Shown here: piece after piece, positions 1-8,268 of the stretch
Numbering within the stretch: position 1 is the first letter of the stretch
Layout of the letters: each line of letters begins with the position of its first letter
Assembly: GCA_031549535.1 (NCBI GenBank)
Contig: JAVBPP010000024.1
Span: 12,458-76,457 of the forward strand
Reading direction: 5' to 3'
Length of the DNA stretch: 64,000 bases
DNA from: JAVBPP01 sp031549535
Lineage (GTDB): Bacteria > Bacillota > Clostridia > Oscillospirales > Acutalibacteraceae
Program-made: the position numbers and the translations under genes
The notes under the pieces: model-generated
The model's input: only the letters and a program-made list of their open reading frames with translations
Database searches by the model: none
Told to the model about the DNA's origin: nothing

Positions 1-674
1 ATATGCTGAATGTCTTAGGCAAGGTCAAGGCCTTGGGCTATGACGGCGTGGAATTTGCCGGCTATCAGGGCTTGGACGCCGCAACGCTAAAGGCAAAGCT
101 GGATGAAGTGGGTCTGGTTGCCATCGGCACACACACGGGCATGGACGCCTTGAAAGCAGAAAACATTGAGGCAACGCTGGATTACCATGCAACCCTCGGC
201 TGTCAGGATGTCGGCGTGGGCGGCGGCCCCCACGGCAGCCCGGAGGAGACGGCGAACAGCTGCGCCATTCTGCGCTATGCCAATGAGCAGGCACAAAAGC
301 GCGGCATGCGCGTATATTATCACAACCACACGCGGGAGTTTGAGCCCTTTGCGGACGGTTCCCTTGCCATGGATTCTTTTTTGAACGCCGCCTTTGTGGA
401 GATTGACACCTACTGGAGCTTTTGCGCGGGAGTGGAGAACTACGGCTATATCAAGGAGCATCAGGAGCGCATCATTCATCTGCACATCAAGGACGGCTCC
501 GGCAAGGAGTCCCGCGTGCTCGGCCAAGGGGATTGCGATATCCCCAGTGTCGTGAAAGCGGCAAAGGAAATCGGCCTGGAATGGCTGATTGTGGAGAATG
601 AGACGGACAGCGCAACCACGAGCAGCCTGGACGAAATCGGCAGCTGCCTTGCCTATTTGAAGTCCGTCATATAA
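1..674 (+). CDS. sugar phosphate isomerase/epimerase, 5' end cut by window edge
   Basis: Xylose-isomerase-like TIM-barrel protein of the AP endonuclease family 2 fold, which usually acts on sugar phosphates or keto-sugars in the cytoplasm. Visible family marks are KVKALGYDGVEFAGY near the N-terminus, YHNHTREF in the middle and HLHIKDG near the end, which carry the metal-binding His/Glu residues of the fold. The first in-frame ATG is at position 3, but relatives have roughly 20 more residues before this point, so the true start is probably outside the window. It is followed 18 bp later by a second protein of the same fold, suggesting a joint sugar-catabolic operon. The substrate cannot be told. 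Confidence 0.85.
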   Translation, partial: MLNVLGKVKALGYDGVEFAGYQGLDAATLKAKLDEVGLVAIGTHTGMDALKAENIEATLDYHATLGCQDVGVGGGPHGSPEETANSCAILRYANEQAQKRGMRVYYHNHTREFEPFADGSLAMDSFLNAAFVEIDTYWSFCAGVENYGYIKEHQERIIHLHIKDGSGKESRVLGQGDCDIPSVVKAAKEIGLEWLIVENETDSATTSSLDEIGSCLAYLKSVI

Positions 675-692
675 CGAAGGAGGAACAACGCG

Positions 693-1658
693 ATGAAACT
701 CGGTGTATTTACCTGCCTGTTGAGCAATCTGCCGCTGGAAGAAGCCCTCAAGTATTTTCAATCTCTCGGCATTGAAATGATTGAGCTGGGCGTCGGCGGC
801 TACCCCGGCAATTCCCACGCCGACCCGGAAGTGCTGCTGCATGACGCAGAAAAGCTGGCGCAATTTAAGGCACTGATCGCGAACTATAACATGCAAATCA
901 GCGCGCTGAGCTGCCACGCCAACCCCGTTCACCCGCAAAAGGAGGTTGCCGCGGAGTTTGATAAGGCCATCCGCAACGCTATTTTGCTTGCGGAACAGCT
1001 GGGTCTCTCTCAAATCAACACCTTTTCCGGCTGCCCGGGCGACAGCGAAAACGCCAAATACCCCAACTGGGTGACCTGCCCCTGGCCGAACGAGTTTTCC
1101 GAGCTGCTGGATTGGCAGTGGAACGCGGTGCTTATTCCGTATTGGAAAGATTTGGTGGCCTTTGCCAAGGCGCATGGGGTCAACAAAATTGCGCTGGAAT
1201 TGCATCCGGGCTTTTGCGTATATAACACAGATTCTCTGCTGCGCCTGCGTGAGGCAGTCGGCCCTGAAATCGGCGCAAACTTTGACCCGAGCCACCTGAT
1301 TTGGCAGGGCATGGATCCGGTCGCCTGCATCCGTAAAATGGGCGAGGCAATTTTCCACTTCCACGCGAAGGATACGAAAATTGACGCCATGAACACGGCT
1401 GTGACCGGTGTGCTGGACACCAAGCCTTACGGGGACGAAATCAACCGTGCCTGGGTGTTCCGTACGGTCGGCTATGGCAATGAGGCCGCCTATTGGAAGG
1501 ACATTATCTCCAACCTGCGCATGGTGGGCTATGACTATGCCATCAGCATTGAGCATGAAGATTCCCTCATGAGCCAGAACGAAGGCCTGTCCAAGGCCGT
1601 GGCATTTTTAAAGAACGTGCTGATTACGCAGAAGCCCGCTGAAATGTGGTGGGTATGA
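693..1658 (+). CDS. sugar phosphate isomerase/epimerase (TIM barrel)
   Basis: Complete 321-residue protein of the xylose-isomerase-like TIM-barrel superfamily (IolE/IolH/DTE-like). Visible marks are the N-terminal KLGVFTCLLSNLPLEEALKYF strand-helix, ELHPGFCVYN, NFDPSHLIWQGMDP and FHFHAKDT; the Glu, Asp and His residues of these segments form the metal site in the family. An AGGAGG ribosome site sits 8-13 bp before the ATG. It is the second of two such enzymes in a row, followed by a GH16 glucanase and a Gfo/Idh/MocA oxidoreductase. Together these suggest uptake and oxidation/isomerisation of a glucan- or inositol-type sugar. Exact substrate unknown. Confidence 0.9.
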   Translation: MKLGVFTCLLSNLPLEEALKYFQSLGIEMIELGVGGYPGNSHADPEVLLHDAEKLAQFKALIANYNMQISALSCHANPVHPQKEVAAEFDKAIRNAILLAEQLGLSQINTFSGCPGDSENAKYPNWVTCPWPNEFSELLDWQWNAVLIPYWKDLVAFAKAHGVNKIALELHPGFCVYNTDSLLRLREAVGPEIGANFDPSHLIWQGMDPVACIRKMGEAIFHFHAKDTKIDAMNTAVTGVLDTKPYGDEINRAWVFRTVGYGNEAAYWKDIISNLRMVGYDYAISIEHEDSLMSQNEGLSKAVAFLKNVLITQKPAEMWWV

Positions 1659-1699
1659 CCGCGCTGCAGCGGCCATCATTCTGAAAGGGAGTGAATTGC

Positions 1700-2584
1700 A
1701 TGTCATTGTCGGCTATAATGCTCTTGCTGAAACGTATTTTTGCATCGCTGCTCGTTGCGCTGGAGGTTTTTATCGGCTGGGCGTTCGGCATTCCCGTGCA
1801 TGCGCACGGCTCGGCGCTGGACCGCAGCAAGTTTACACAGGAGCCCGTCTGGGCGGATGAATTTGACGGCACTCAGCTGGACGCAAGCAAGTGGGGAGAC
1901 CACCATAAATGGGGCGGGGAAACCACGGTACGCCGCGGCGGCTACTGGAACTTGGCTATGGCGGAGCTGAAGGACGGCTGCTTAAACATCCGGACAGAAT
2001 ATTTGGAACAGGGGCTTGACGGGGGCCCGGCGGGATATTATACTTGCGGTATTGACACAAACGGCCTGTTTGAACAGGCTTACGGCTTTTTCGAAGTGCG
2101 CTGCAAGCTCCCGGCGGGGGCTGGGCACTGGGCAGCGTTTTGGATGCTCAACAACGCCATGGGGAATGTGGACGGCAGCGGCCGTGACGGCGCAGAAATT
2201 GATATTTTTGAAGCGCCCTATTACTTTAAAGGCGGCAGCTACCGCAATGCCGTTACCTCCAACATTCACATTGATGGCTACGACGAGGGGCACAAGTCCG
2301 ACAGCCTCGGCCGCTGCCTCGTTGCAGGTGACCCGTATAACGAGTTCCACACCTACGGCTTGGAATGGAGCGAGAAGGAATACATCATTTACGTGGACGG
2401 TATTCAGTTTGCAAAAAGCAGCTTCGGCGGCCCCAGCCGCGCTCCGGAGTACCTGATTCTTTCCGTGGAAGTGGGCGGCGAAAACGGAACGCCGGGGGAT
2501 TCCTGGGCGGGCGATATCCGCAACAACAGCTTTTTGCCCACGTCATTCTTGATTGATTATGTACGCGTATACCAATATAAATAA
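1700..2584 (+). CDS. secreted glycoside hydrolase family 16 (beta-glucanase-like)
   Basis: GH16 enzyme, a family that cleaves beta-1,3/1,4-glucans or related galactans by a retaining mechanism. The catalytic signature EIDIFE is present with E166, D168 and E171 when counted from the ATG at 1700. A hydrophobic N-terminal stretch (about residues 5-33) looks like a signal peptide or anchor, so the enzyme should act outside the membrane. An in-frame GTG lies at 1691, but the AAGGGAG ribosome site overlaps it and is correctly spaced for the ATG at 1700. It lies within the sugar cluster, 41 bp after the second isomerase. Substrate specificity cannot be read from the sequence. Confidence 0.88.
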   Translation: MSLSAIMLLLKRIFASLLVALEVFIGWAFGIPVHAHGSALDRSKFTQEPVWADEFDGTQLDASKWGDHHKWGGETTVRRGGYWNLAMAELKDGCLNIRTEYLEQGLDGGPAGYYTCGIDTNGLFEQAYGFFEVRCKLPAGAGHWAAFWMLNNAMGNVDGSGRDGAEIDIFEAPYYFKGGSYRNAVTSNIHIDGYDEGHKSDSLGRCLVAGDPYNEFHTYGLEWSEKEYIIYVDGIQFAKSSFGGPSRAPEYLILSVEVGGENGTPGDSWAGDIRNNSFLPTSFLIDYVRVYQYK

Positions 2585-2610
2585 AGCAAACAGAAAGAGG
2601 AAACGGGTAA

Positions 2611-3672
2611 ATGGATAAGAAGAACGAAATCGGCTGCGCGATTATCGGCTACGGCGGAATGGGCAGTTGGCACGCGCGAAAGATTAAGGGGCTGAACGGC
2701 GGACGGGTCGTGGGTATCTATGATATCGATCCCAATCGCTGCAAGGCGGCGGAAAAAGACGGCTTTCACGCCTATTCCTCCCGCGAAGAATTGCTGGCAG
2801 ACCCGGCAATTGACCTGGTGACCATTGCAACGCCCAACGATGTCCACAAGGAAATCGCGGTTGCCGCCATGGCGGCGGGGAAAAACGTGATTTCAGAAAA
2901 GCCGGTCGCCATGAACTCCGGCGAGCTGGAGGAAATGATTGCGGCTTCCAAACAATACAACAAAATGTTTACCGTCCACCAAAACCGTCGCTGGGATGAG
3001 GATTATCTCACCGCAAAATACATGCTGGACGAAAACACCCTGGGTCCCGTTCACCGTGTGGAGTCCCGCGTGCAGGGTTCCCGCGGAATTCCGGGGGATT
3101 GGCGCAATCAAAAGGCGCACGGCGGCGGCATGCTGCTGGACTGGGGCATTCATTTGCTCGACCAGGCGCTGATGATGACCCTGCCGCGCAAACTGGTTTC
3201 CGTGTATGCCAACCTCACCAGCGTCACCAATGAGGAATGTGACGACGGCTTTTATTGCACCATGAAGTTTGACGACGGCATGACCTTCTATATTGAGGTC
3301 ACCACAAGCAACTTTATTGAGCTGCCTCGTTGGTATGTTTTGGGTCAAAACGGTTCCGCCGTTGTGGAAAACTGGAGCCTGAAGGGGAAAATCATCAAGG
3401 TCTCCGACTGGGAAAACCGCGACGCAGTTCCGGTGCAGGCAGGCGCAGGCCTAACAAAAACAATGGCGCCGCGCACAGACGACACCATCAAAAAATTTAA
3501 GCTTCACAAAGTCCACGCGGACTGGGGCGCCTATTACCAAAATATTTTTGCCACACTGCGCGGCGAAGAAACCCAGCTCATCACCCACGACCAGCAGCGC
3601 AGGCTCATTAAACTGATTGAAGGTATTTTTGAATCCCATGAGCAGAATAAGGTTGTTTATTTTAACGAATAA
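2611..3672 (+). CDS. Gfo/Idh/MocA family oxidoreductase
   Basis: NAD(P)-dependent sugar dehydrogenase of the glucose-fructose oxidoreductase/inositol dehydrogenase family. The N-terminal Rossmann fold shows IIGYGGMGSWHARKI, then TIATPNDVHKEIA and the EKPVA motif whose Lys is catalytic in the family; GGGMLLDWGIHLLDQAL carries the second-domain Asp/His region. Length (353 aa) is normal. It is the last gene of the plus-strand carbohydrate cluster, 26 bp after the GH16 gene, and a hairpin follows its stop. In combination with two isomerase-fold proteins the arrangement resembles inositol-like or keto-sugar catabolic loci, but the substrate is open. Confidence 0.9.
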   Translation: MDKKNEIGCAIIGYGGMGSWHARKIKGLNGGRVVGIYDIDPNRCKAAEKDGFHAYSSREELLADPAIDLVTIATPNDVHKEIAVAAMAAGKNVISEKPVAMNSGELEEMIAASKQYNKMFTVHQNRRWDEDYLTAKYMLDENTLGPVHRVESRVQGSRGIPGDWRNQKAHGGGMLLDWGIHLLDQALMMTLPRKLVSVYANLTSVTNEECDDGFYCTMKFDDGMTFYIEVTTSNFIELPRWYVLGQNGSAVVENWSLKGKIIKVSDWENRDAVPVQAGAGLTKTMAPRTDDTIKKFKLHKVHADWGAYYQNIFATLRGEETQLITHDQQRRLIKLIEGIFESHEQNKVVYFNE

Positions 3673-3690
3673 TTTCTACAAGGCAACGAA

Positions 3691-3715
3691 GGGCGCCCGC
3701 AGTGTGTGGGCGCCC
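3691..3715 (+). terminator. hairpin terminator after the sugar cluster
   Basis: GGGCGCCC, a 9-nt spacer, then GGGCGCCC again. The 8-mer is self-complementary, so the two copies pair as a strong stem. It starts 19 bp after the oxidoreductase stop. Only a weak T-rich tail follows (CTACTTCAT). Confidence 0.6.
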
Positions 3716-3827
3716 TACTTCATACTAATCCGCATAAGTAAATTAATTTATTTTATTTAATAGTTATTATATTGTTTTTATTGAATTAAACAGGTAAACA
3801 GTAACGGCCATATATGAAATCAGAATA

Positions 3828-3856
3828 TTGACAAAAATAAATAGCTTTGCTACAAT
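3828..3856 (+). promoter_or_regulatory. sigma-A-type promoter of the PP-loop gene
   Basis: TTGACA at 3828-3833 and TACAAT at 3851-3856 with a 17-bp spacer inside a very AT-rich spacer region. It lies about 40 bp before the TTG start of the next gene. Confidence 0.8.
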
Positions 3857-3898
3857 AAAGTACACGTTGTATTTTTACCTTAAAGGAGGAACTTTTGA

Positions 3899-5296
3899 TT
3901 GCCAAACAAAGTAAAGCTGAATGAAATCGTCATTGATAAAAACCGAATTTTTTACGATTGCACGATTACCGGAGAATGGCAGCGCATTTTTCACATGGAT
4001 CGCGATTTTTTTGTCGAATATAGTGAAGATATGACGCAATGTCCACCGAGTATTGCGGTGTTACCTTTTATGGGAACCATGCTGGTTCTCTCATGGCTGT
4101 TTGATGCGGAGATTATTTTGAATCAGCTTGATTGTGACTTTTACGATGCAATCGAGGATATGAAGCGAGAGTACGTGGAAATGTACCCCAAGTTTACCTT
4201 CTTGGGCGAGTTGACGGTTGCGCAAATTGTAAAGACAAATAAACCAAAACAGCAGCACGGTAACACGGTGTTGTTATATTCAGGAGGCGTTGATGCCAAT
4301 TACTCGTTGTATACAAATATGGAGGATAAGCCCGCATTGCTTTCCGTTTGGGGCGCTGATGTAAAATTTGAGGATGAAGCCGGTTGGAATCTGGTTGCCG
4401 CACATACGCGCCAGGTTGCTAAGCAACATGATTTACCCTGCTGCCTGGTCAAGTCCTCATTTCGACGTTTTGTTAACTATGGTGTTGTGAGCAAATTGCT
4501 CAAACGTCCAAGCTTTTTAAACTATTGGTATACATTTCATCATGGCATGGGCTTGGTTTCGCACGCAGCACCTTACGCCTTTTTACACGGTATTCGCTAT
4601 GTGATGATTTCTGCTTCCTATTGTTTTAAAGAGTTGCACCGTTCTTTTTGTGCCTCTGACCCTGCGCTGGATTGCGCCATTCGTTTTTGCGGATGCAAAG
4701 TGATTCACGAAGGATATGAAGTTGCAAGAATTACAAAGATAAGGCGATTGTGTACCTATTCAAAACGGATGGAAACGCCGATGAATTTCCGGGTCTGTTG
4801 GGTCACGGGAACCGGCAAAAACTGTTGCATCTGCATGAAATGTTCCCGAACATGGCTAAATATTTTGACGGAGGGTTTTGATCCGGAGGACTTCGGATTT
4901 TCTGTTACATCGGAAACAGTAATGCAGGTAATCGGAACCATAACCAACGAAGAGAACTATTCGAAAATTGCAAAAAATGATTTCTGGAAAGATTGTTATT
5001 TGCGCTTAAAGGAGTATTTAGAATCCGAACAACAGCATGCGTGGAAGCCAGATTATTATGAGTTGCTGCACGACCTAATGAAAGAACTGCCATTTGCGAA
5101 AAGTCCTGCTGTAGCAGCAAAAAAGGAGACAACGAACCAAGCAAAGCCCATTCCCTTAAGTAATCCGCCCGTAAAGGTGCTGACAGCGCAAGATGGCGAT
5201 ACCGTCCCTAATTCGGAAAAGAGCCGAAACTTCGCAGCTCGTGCAAAAAAATTTCTTCGCGGTGGCTCAACCAACTCGCCACAGAATAAAGATTGA
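3899..5296 (+). CDS. orphan PP-loop (QueC/ATP-pyrophosphatase-like) protein
   Basis: 465-residue protein of unknown function. Residues about 124-137 read VLLYSGGVDANYSL, the SGGxD nucleotide-binding loop of the PP-loop ATP pyrophosphatase superfamily, with Ala where many members have Ser. A Cys cluster around residues 298-318 (CWVTGTGKNCCICMKC, followed by SRTW) resembles the zinc site of QueC. The first 110 residues and the Lys/Pro-rich last 80 match nothing I recognise. It starts at TTG, with AAAGGAGGA 8 bp upstream and no better ATG. It is monocistronic, between its own promoter and a strong terminator, and visibly more AT-rich than its neighbours, which suggests transfer. A role in amidation or nucleobase/peptide modification is inference only. 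Confidence 0.75.
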   Translation: MPNKVKLNEIVIDKNRIFYDCTITGEWQRIFHMDRDFFVEYSEDMTQCPPSIAVLPFMGTMLVLSWLFDAEIILNQLDCDFYDAIEDMKREYVEMYPKFTFLGELTVAQIVKTNKPKQQHGNTVLLYSGGVDANYSLYTNMEDKPALLSVWGADVKFEDEAGWNLVAAHTRQVAKQHDLPCCLVKSSFRRFVNYGVVSKLLKRPSFLNYWYTFHHGMGLVSHAAPYAFLHGIRYVMISASYCFKELHRSFCASDPALDCAIRFCGCKVIHEGYEVARITKIRRLCTYSKRMETPMNFRVCWVTGTGKNCCICMKCSRTWLNILTEGFDPEDFGFSVTSETVMQVIGTITNEENYSKIAKNDFWKDCYLRLKEYLESEQQHAWKPDYYELLHDLMKELPFAKSPAVAAKKETTNQAKPIPLSNPPVKVLTAQDGDTVPNSEKSRNFAARAKKFLRGGSTNSPQNKD

Positions 5297-5322
5297 CCAA
5301 ACACGGATTTTCTAATGAAAAA

Positions 5323-5384
5323 GCTTCAAAATCCTTAGAATATAGCTATCTCTATATTCTAAGGATTTTGAAGCATGTTTTTAT
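5323..5384 (+). terminator. strong intrinsic terminator, 23-bp perfect stem
   Basis: Perfect 23-bp inverted repeat (5323-5345 against 5352-5374) with a 6-nt loop, followed by ATGTTTTTAT. It ends the PP-loop transcript. Confidence 0.85.
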
Positions 5385-5505
5385 ATTAAAATAAAACGTC
5401 AAATATCCCAACTCTAAGTTGAGCTGCAACATATTTTTGCAACAATTTGTTTGTGGTGTTACCGGCAAAAACAGGCTACAATAAATTGCGGGAGGGAATT
5501 ATGTT

Positions 5506-6822
5506 ATGGACATGAAACAAATTGGCAAAAATATTGCAGGTCTACGAAAAGAAAAGGGGTACACGCAGGAAGCTCTTGCAGAAAAACTTGGAATTTCTCC
5601 GCAGGCTGTCAGCAAGTGGGAAACGGGAATTGGTTTACCCGAGGCGGCGCTGTTGCTCGCGTTATCGGAGCTACTCCATGTGACGATTGATGAAATCTTG
5701 CAGCCGGAGAACCGGCAAAACCGTATGGCAGATTTTTTTAACCGAAATATGCCTGCCCCCGCAGGGAAAATACTGCAACACCTTCCAAAAATTGACCGCT
5801 GGAATCCGCCGCCCGGTTGTGACATGTATTATTCCATGCCGGCGATGGTTGCCGAGGCATTGTGTTGCATTGAGGCGCGGGAGGGGGGAAGACCAGAAAG
5901 CGTTACTCTGGAACAAATCAACGATAGATTCCGTGACCTGATGCATATTATGGGGGTCGGCTATGGGTTTTTATGGTTTGAAAAGCGGCATCTGATTGAG
6001 GAACTTTGGCGCATTAATGAACCCGAAGATATGATGAACCGCGCCATGCGTTACTATGGGCGGGATTATCTTTGGCTTACGCCGCAAAATGCCTCCGGGG
6101 AGGAAATGCAGCGTGCTGTGCTGTGGTCCATTGATAGAGGACATCCGGTTGTAATGGAATGGGCGGGTGGAATCCCGGAGTACAGTATTGTCGCCGGCTA
6201 TGAGGAGCGGGGCAAGTGCCTGATTGGGTGGACTTACTGCAGCGAATGCGCTGCCAAAACCAATGAGCAGGGCATGTTTGTGAATCCGGCTCGCTGGGAG
6301 GAGGCGCTGCCCTTCCGCGTTCTGATTATCGGTGATGCAATTCCGCCATCCTACTCTGACCGGGACTCCATGCACTACGCGCTGGAAACACTGAACCGCA
6401 ACCAGCCGGGCGGATGGAGCAAGGCAGCGCATGAAGCCCTAACCGGTGACCGTTGGGCGGTGGCAGGGGAGGATGCCCTGCAAAAATGGCTGGAGGCCTG
6501 TGATACGGAGCAGCACACCATTCAACTCTTGACGGTTGCGGATATCTTTACGCACGCCTTATACCAAAATACCATGTATACGCAAAAATGTCTGTTGTCT
6601 TATTACAAAAAGCTGGGCGCGCGCAGCCCCACGCGGGTCAATGATGTGGTAAACCAAATTTCTATTGCAGTCATACAACTTGAAAACAGTTGGAACGGGA
6701 TAGGCAAACAGAAAAAAAAGCCCACGGAACAAGCCAAAGCCTGCCGCAGGCATATAGAAACCATACTGCAACACCGCCAATCTATGCGCGGGTGGGTAAC
6801 GGACTTGGCGGAACGGCTATAA
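5506..6822 (+). CDS. XRE-family HTH protein fused to a papain-fold/BtrH-like domain
   Basis: Residues 1-60 form a Cro/C1-type helix-turn-helix (IGKNIAGLRKEKGYTQEALA, then EKLGISPQAVSKWETGIGLP). The rest (about 370 residues) is a large domain with CDMYYSMPAMVAEALCC at about 105, GVGYGFLWFEK, and GHPVVMEWAGGIPEYSIVAGY followed by a Gly/Trp/Cys-containing strand. The last segment resembles the GxPV...GxxPEYxIVTGY pattern I associate with BtrH-N/C39-like papain-fold domains in Clostridia; this assignment is from memory and uncertain. GGAGGG precedes the ATG. It stands alone and ends 12 bp from the convergent gcvPB. Possibly a sensor-regulator whose C-terminal domain binds or cleaves a peptide or thioester. 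Confidence 0.75.
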   Translation: MDMKQIGKNIAGLRKEKGYTQEALAEKLGISPQAVSKWETGIGLPEAALLLALSELLHVTIDEILQPENRQNRMADFFNRNMPAPAGKILQHLPKIDRWNPPPGCDMYYSMPAMVAEALCCIEAREGGRPESVTLEQINDRFRDLMHIMGVGYGFLWFEKRHLIEELWRINEPEDMMNRAMRYYGRDYLWLTPQNASGEEMQRAVLWSIDRGHPVVMEWAGGIPEYSIVAGYEERGKCLIGWTYCSECAAKTNEQGMFVNPARWEEALPFRVLIIGDAIPPSYSDRDSMHYALETLNRNQPGGWSKAAHEALTGDRWAVAGEDALQKWLEACDTEQHTIQLLTVADIFTHALYQNTMYTQKCLLSYYKKLGARSPTRVNDVVNQISIAVIQLENSWNGIGKQKKKPTEQAKACRRHIETILQHRQSMRGWVTDLAERL

Positions 6823-6834
6823 AACGCATCGGTA

Positions 6835-8268
6835 TTATTCCGCCCCATACCGTAAAATCGGTTTGCGCACGGCCGCTGTTTCATCCGGCCTGCCGACAGG
6901 GGTTGTCACCGGGGCTTGGTGCAGCTGCTCCGGCTGTGTTTTGGCAAGTTCCGCGAGCTCACAGAGGGTTTGCGCTGCCTGATCCAGTGTTTCGCGGCTT
7001 TCGGTTTCTGTTGGCTCAAACATCAGCGCCTCGTGCACAATCAGCGGGAAATACATCGTGGGCGGGTGAATGCCTCGGTCAATCAAGCTCTTGGCGATAT
7101 CCGCCGCGCTGACGCCGTGCTGCTTTTTCATCTCCTCCAATGTAAGCACAAATTCATGCATACAGGGGGCGGAATAGGGCAAATCGTATGTGCCGCACAG
7201 GCGTTCCATAAGGTAGTTCGCGTTTAAAACCGCATTCTCCGCCGTTTCGCGAATCCCATCGGAGCCGAGCGTCAGAATATAGCTCAAGGCCTTTAGGCAT
7301 ACCAAAAAGTTTCCGTAAAAGGCGCGAACACGCCCGATGGTATGCTCCGGCTCAATGAAACGGTAAGTGCCGCCCTCCCGCGCGACCACGGGGGAGGGGA
7401 GAAAGGGGGCGAGATGCTCCTTACAACCAACGGGGCCGCTGCCGGGGCCGCCGCCGCCGTGCGGGGTGGAAAAGGTTTTGTGCAGGTTGAGGTGCACCAC
7501 ATCAAAGCCCATGTCACCGGGACGCGTTATGCCCATCACGGCGTTTAAGTTTGCACCGTCGTAATACACCAGCCCGCCTGCATCGTGAATTATCTGCGTA
7601 ATTTGTGTAACGTTTTGTTCGAACAGCCCCACCGTATTCGGGTTCGTGAGCATGAGCGCCGCCGTATCCGGCCCAACTTGGGCGCGCAGGGCGTCTAAAT
7701 CCACCATGCCCTGGGAGGTGGAGGGAATGTTTACTGTGGTAAAACCGTTCATCGCCGCGCTGGCGGGGTTGGTGCCGTGGGCCGAATCCGGAACCAAAAT
7801 TTTTGTGCGCCTTGTTTCACCCTTGGCTGCCAGATAGGCCTTGACCATGGCGAGCGCGGTAAATTCCCCGTGTGCGCCCGCAGCGGGCTGCAGGGTGAAG
7901 GCGTCCATACCCGTGATTTCACAAAGGGAGGCACCCAGTGTATCCATGGCTTCCAGCGCACCCTGCACACTTTCCTGCGGCTGCAGAGGGTGGATATCTG
8001 TAAAGCCCCGCATGGCGGCTACTGCCTCGTTGCGCTTGGGGTTGTATTTCATCGTGCAGGAGCCAAGAGGGTAAAAGCCGTTATCCACGCCGAAGGCGCT
8101 GCGGCTCAGCTCCGTGTAATGGCGCACTAAATCCACCTCGGCCAGCTCCGGCAGGGGGAGCACCGCACCGCGGCTATGGGCGCAGGGCAGTTCATAGGCC
8201 GGGACATCGCAGGCAGGCAGGCTGACGCAGCGCCTGCCCGGGCGGCTTTTTTCAAAACTCAGTTTCAT
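6835..8268 (-). CDS. gcvPB: glycine dehydrogenase (decarboxylating) subunit 2
   Basis: PLP-binding half of the split P-protein of the glycine cleavage system; with subunit 1 it decarboxylates glycine and passes aminomethyl to the lipoyl arm of GcvH. HLNLHKTFSTPHGGGGPG holds the PLP lysine, and DYDGANLN-like YYDGANLNAVMG and DSAHGTNPASAAMNGF are family landmarks. Length is usual. The ATG at 8268 overlaps the gcvPA stop as ATGA and has AGGAGG 8 bp upstream; an in-frame GTG at 8274 is too close to that ribosome site. It is last in the gcvT-gcvH-gcvPA-gcvPB operon and converges with the XRE gene. Confidence 0.97.
   Translation of the reverse strand: MKLSFEKSRPGRRCVSLPACDVPAYELPCAHSRGAVLPLPELAEVDLVRHYTELSRSAFGVDNGFYPLGSCTMKYNPKRNEAVAAMRGFTDIHPLQPQESVQGALEAMDTLGASLCEITGMDAFTLQPAAGAHGEFTALAMVKAYLAAKGETRRTKILVPDSAHGTNPASAAMNGFTTVNIPSTSQGMVDLDALRAQVGPDTAALMLTNPNTVGLFEQNVTQITQIIHDAGGLVYYDGANLNAVMGITRPGDMGFDVVHLNLHKTFSTPHGGGGPGSGPVGCKEHLAPFLPSPVVAREGGTYRFIEPEHTIGRVRAFYGNFLVCLKALSYILTLGSDGIRETAENAVLNANYLMERLCGTYDLPYSAPCMHEFVLTLEEMKKQHGVSAADIAKSLIDRGIHPPTMYFPLIVHEALMFEPTETESRETLDQAAQTLCELAELAKTQPEQLHQAPVTTPVGRPDETAAVRKPILRYGAE

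Noticed and set aside
87..1556. Long minus-strand open frame of 489 codons opposite the two isomerase genes
   Set aside because: The opposite strand encodes two clear enzymes with ribosome sites; the frame is a side effect of GC-rich third positions.
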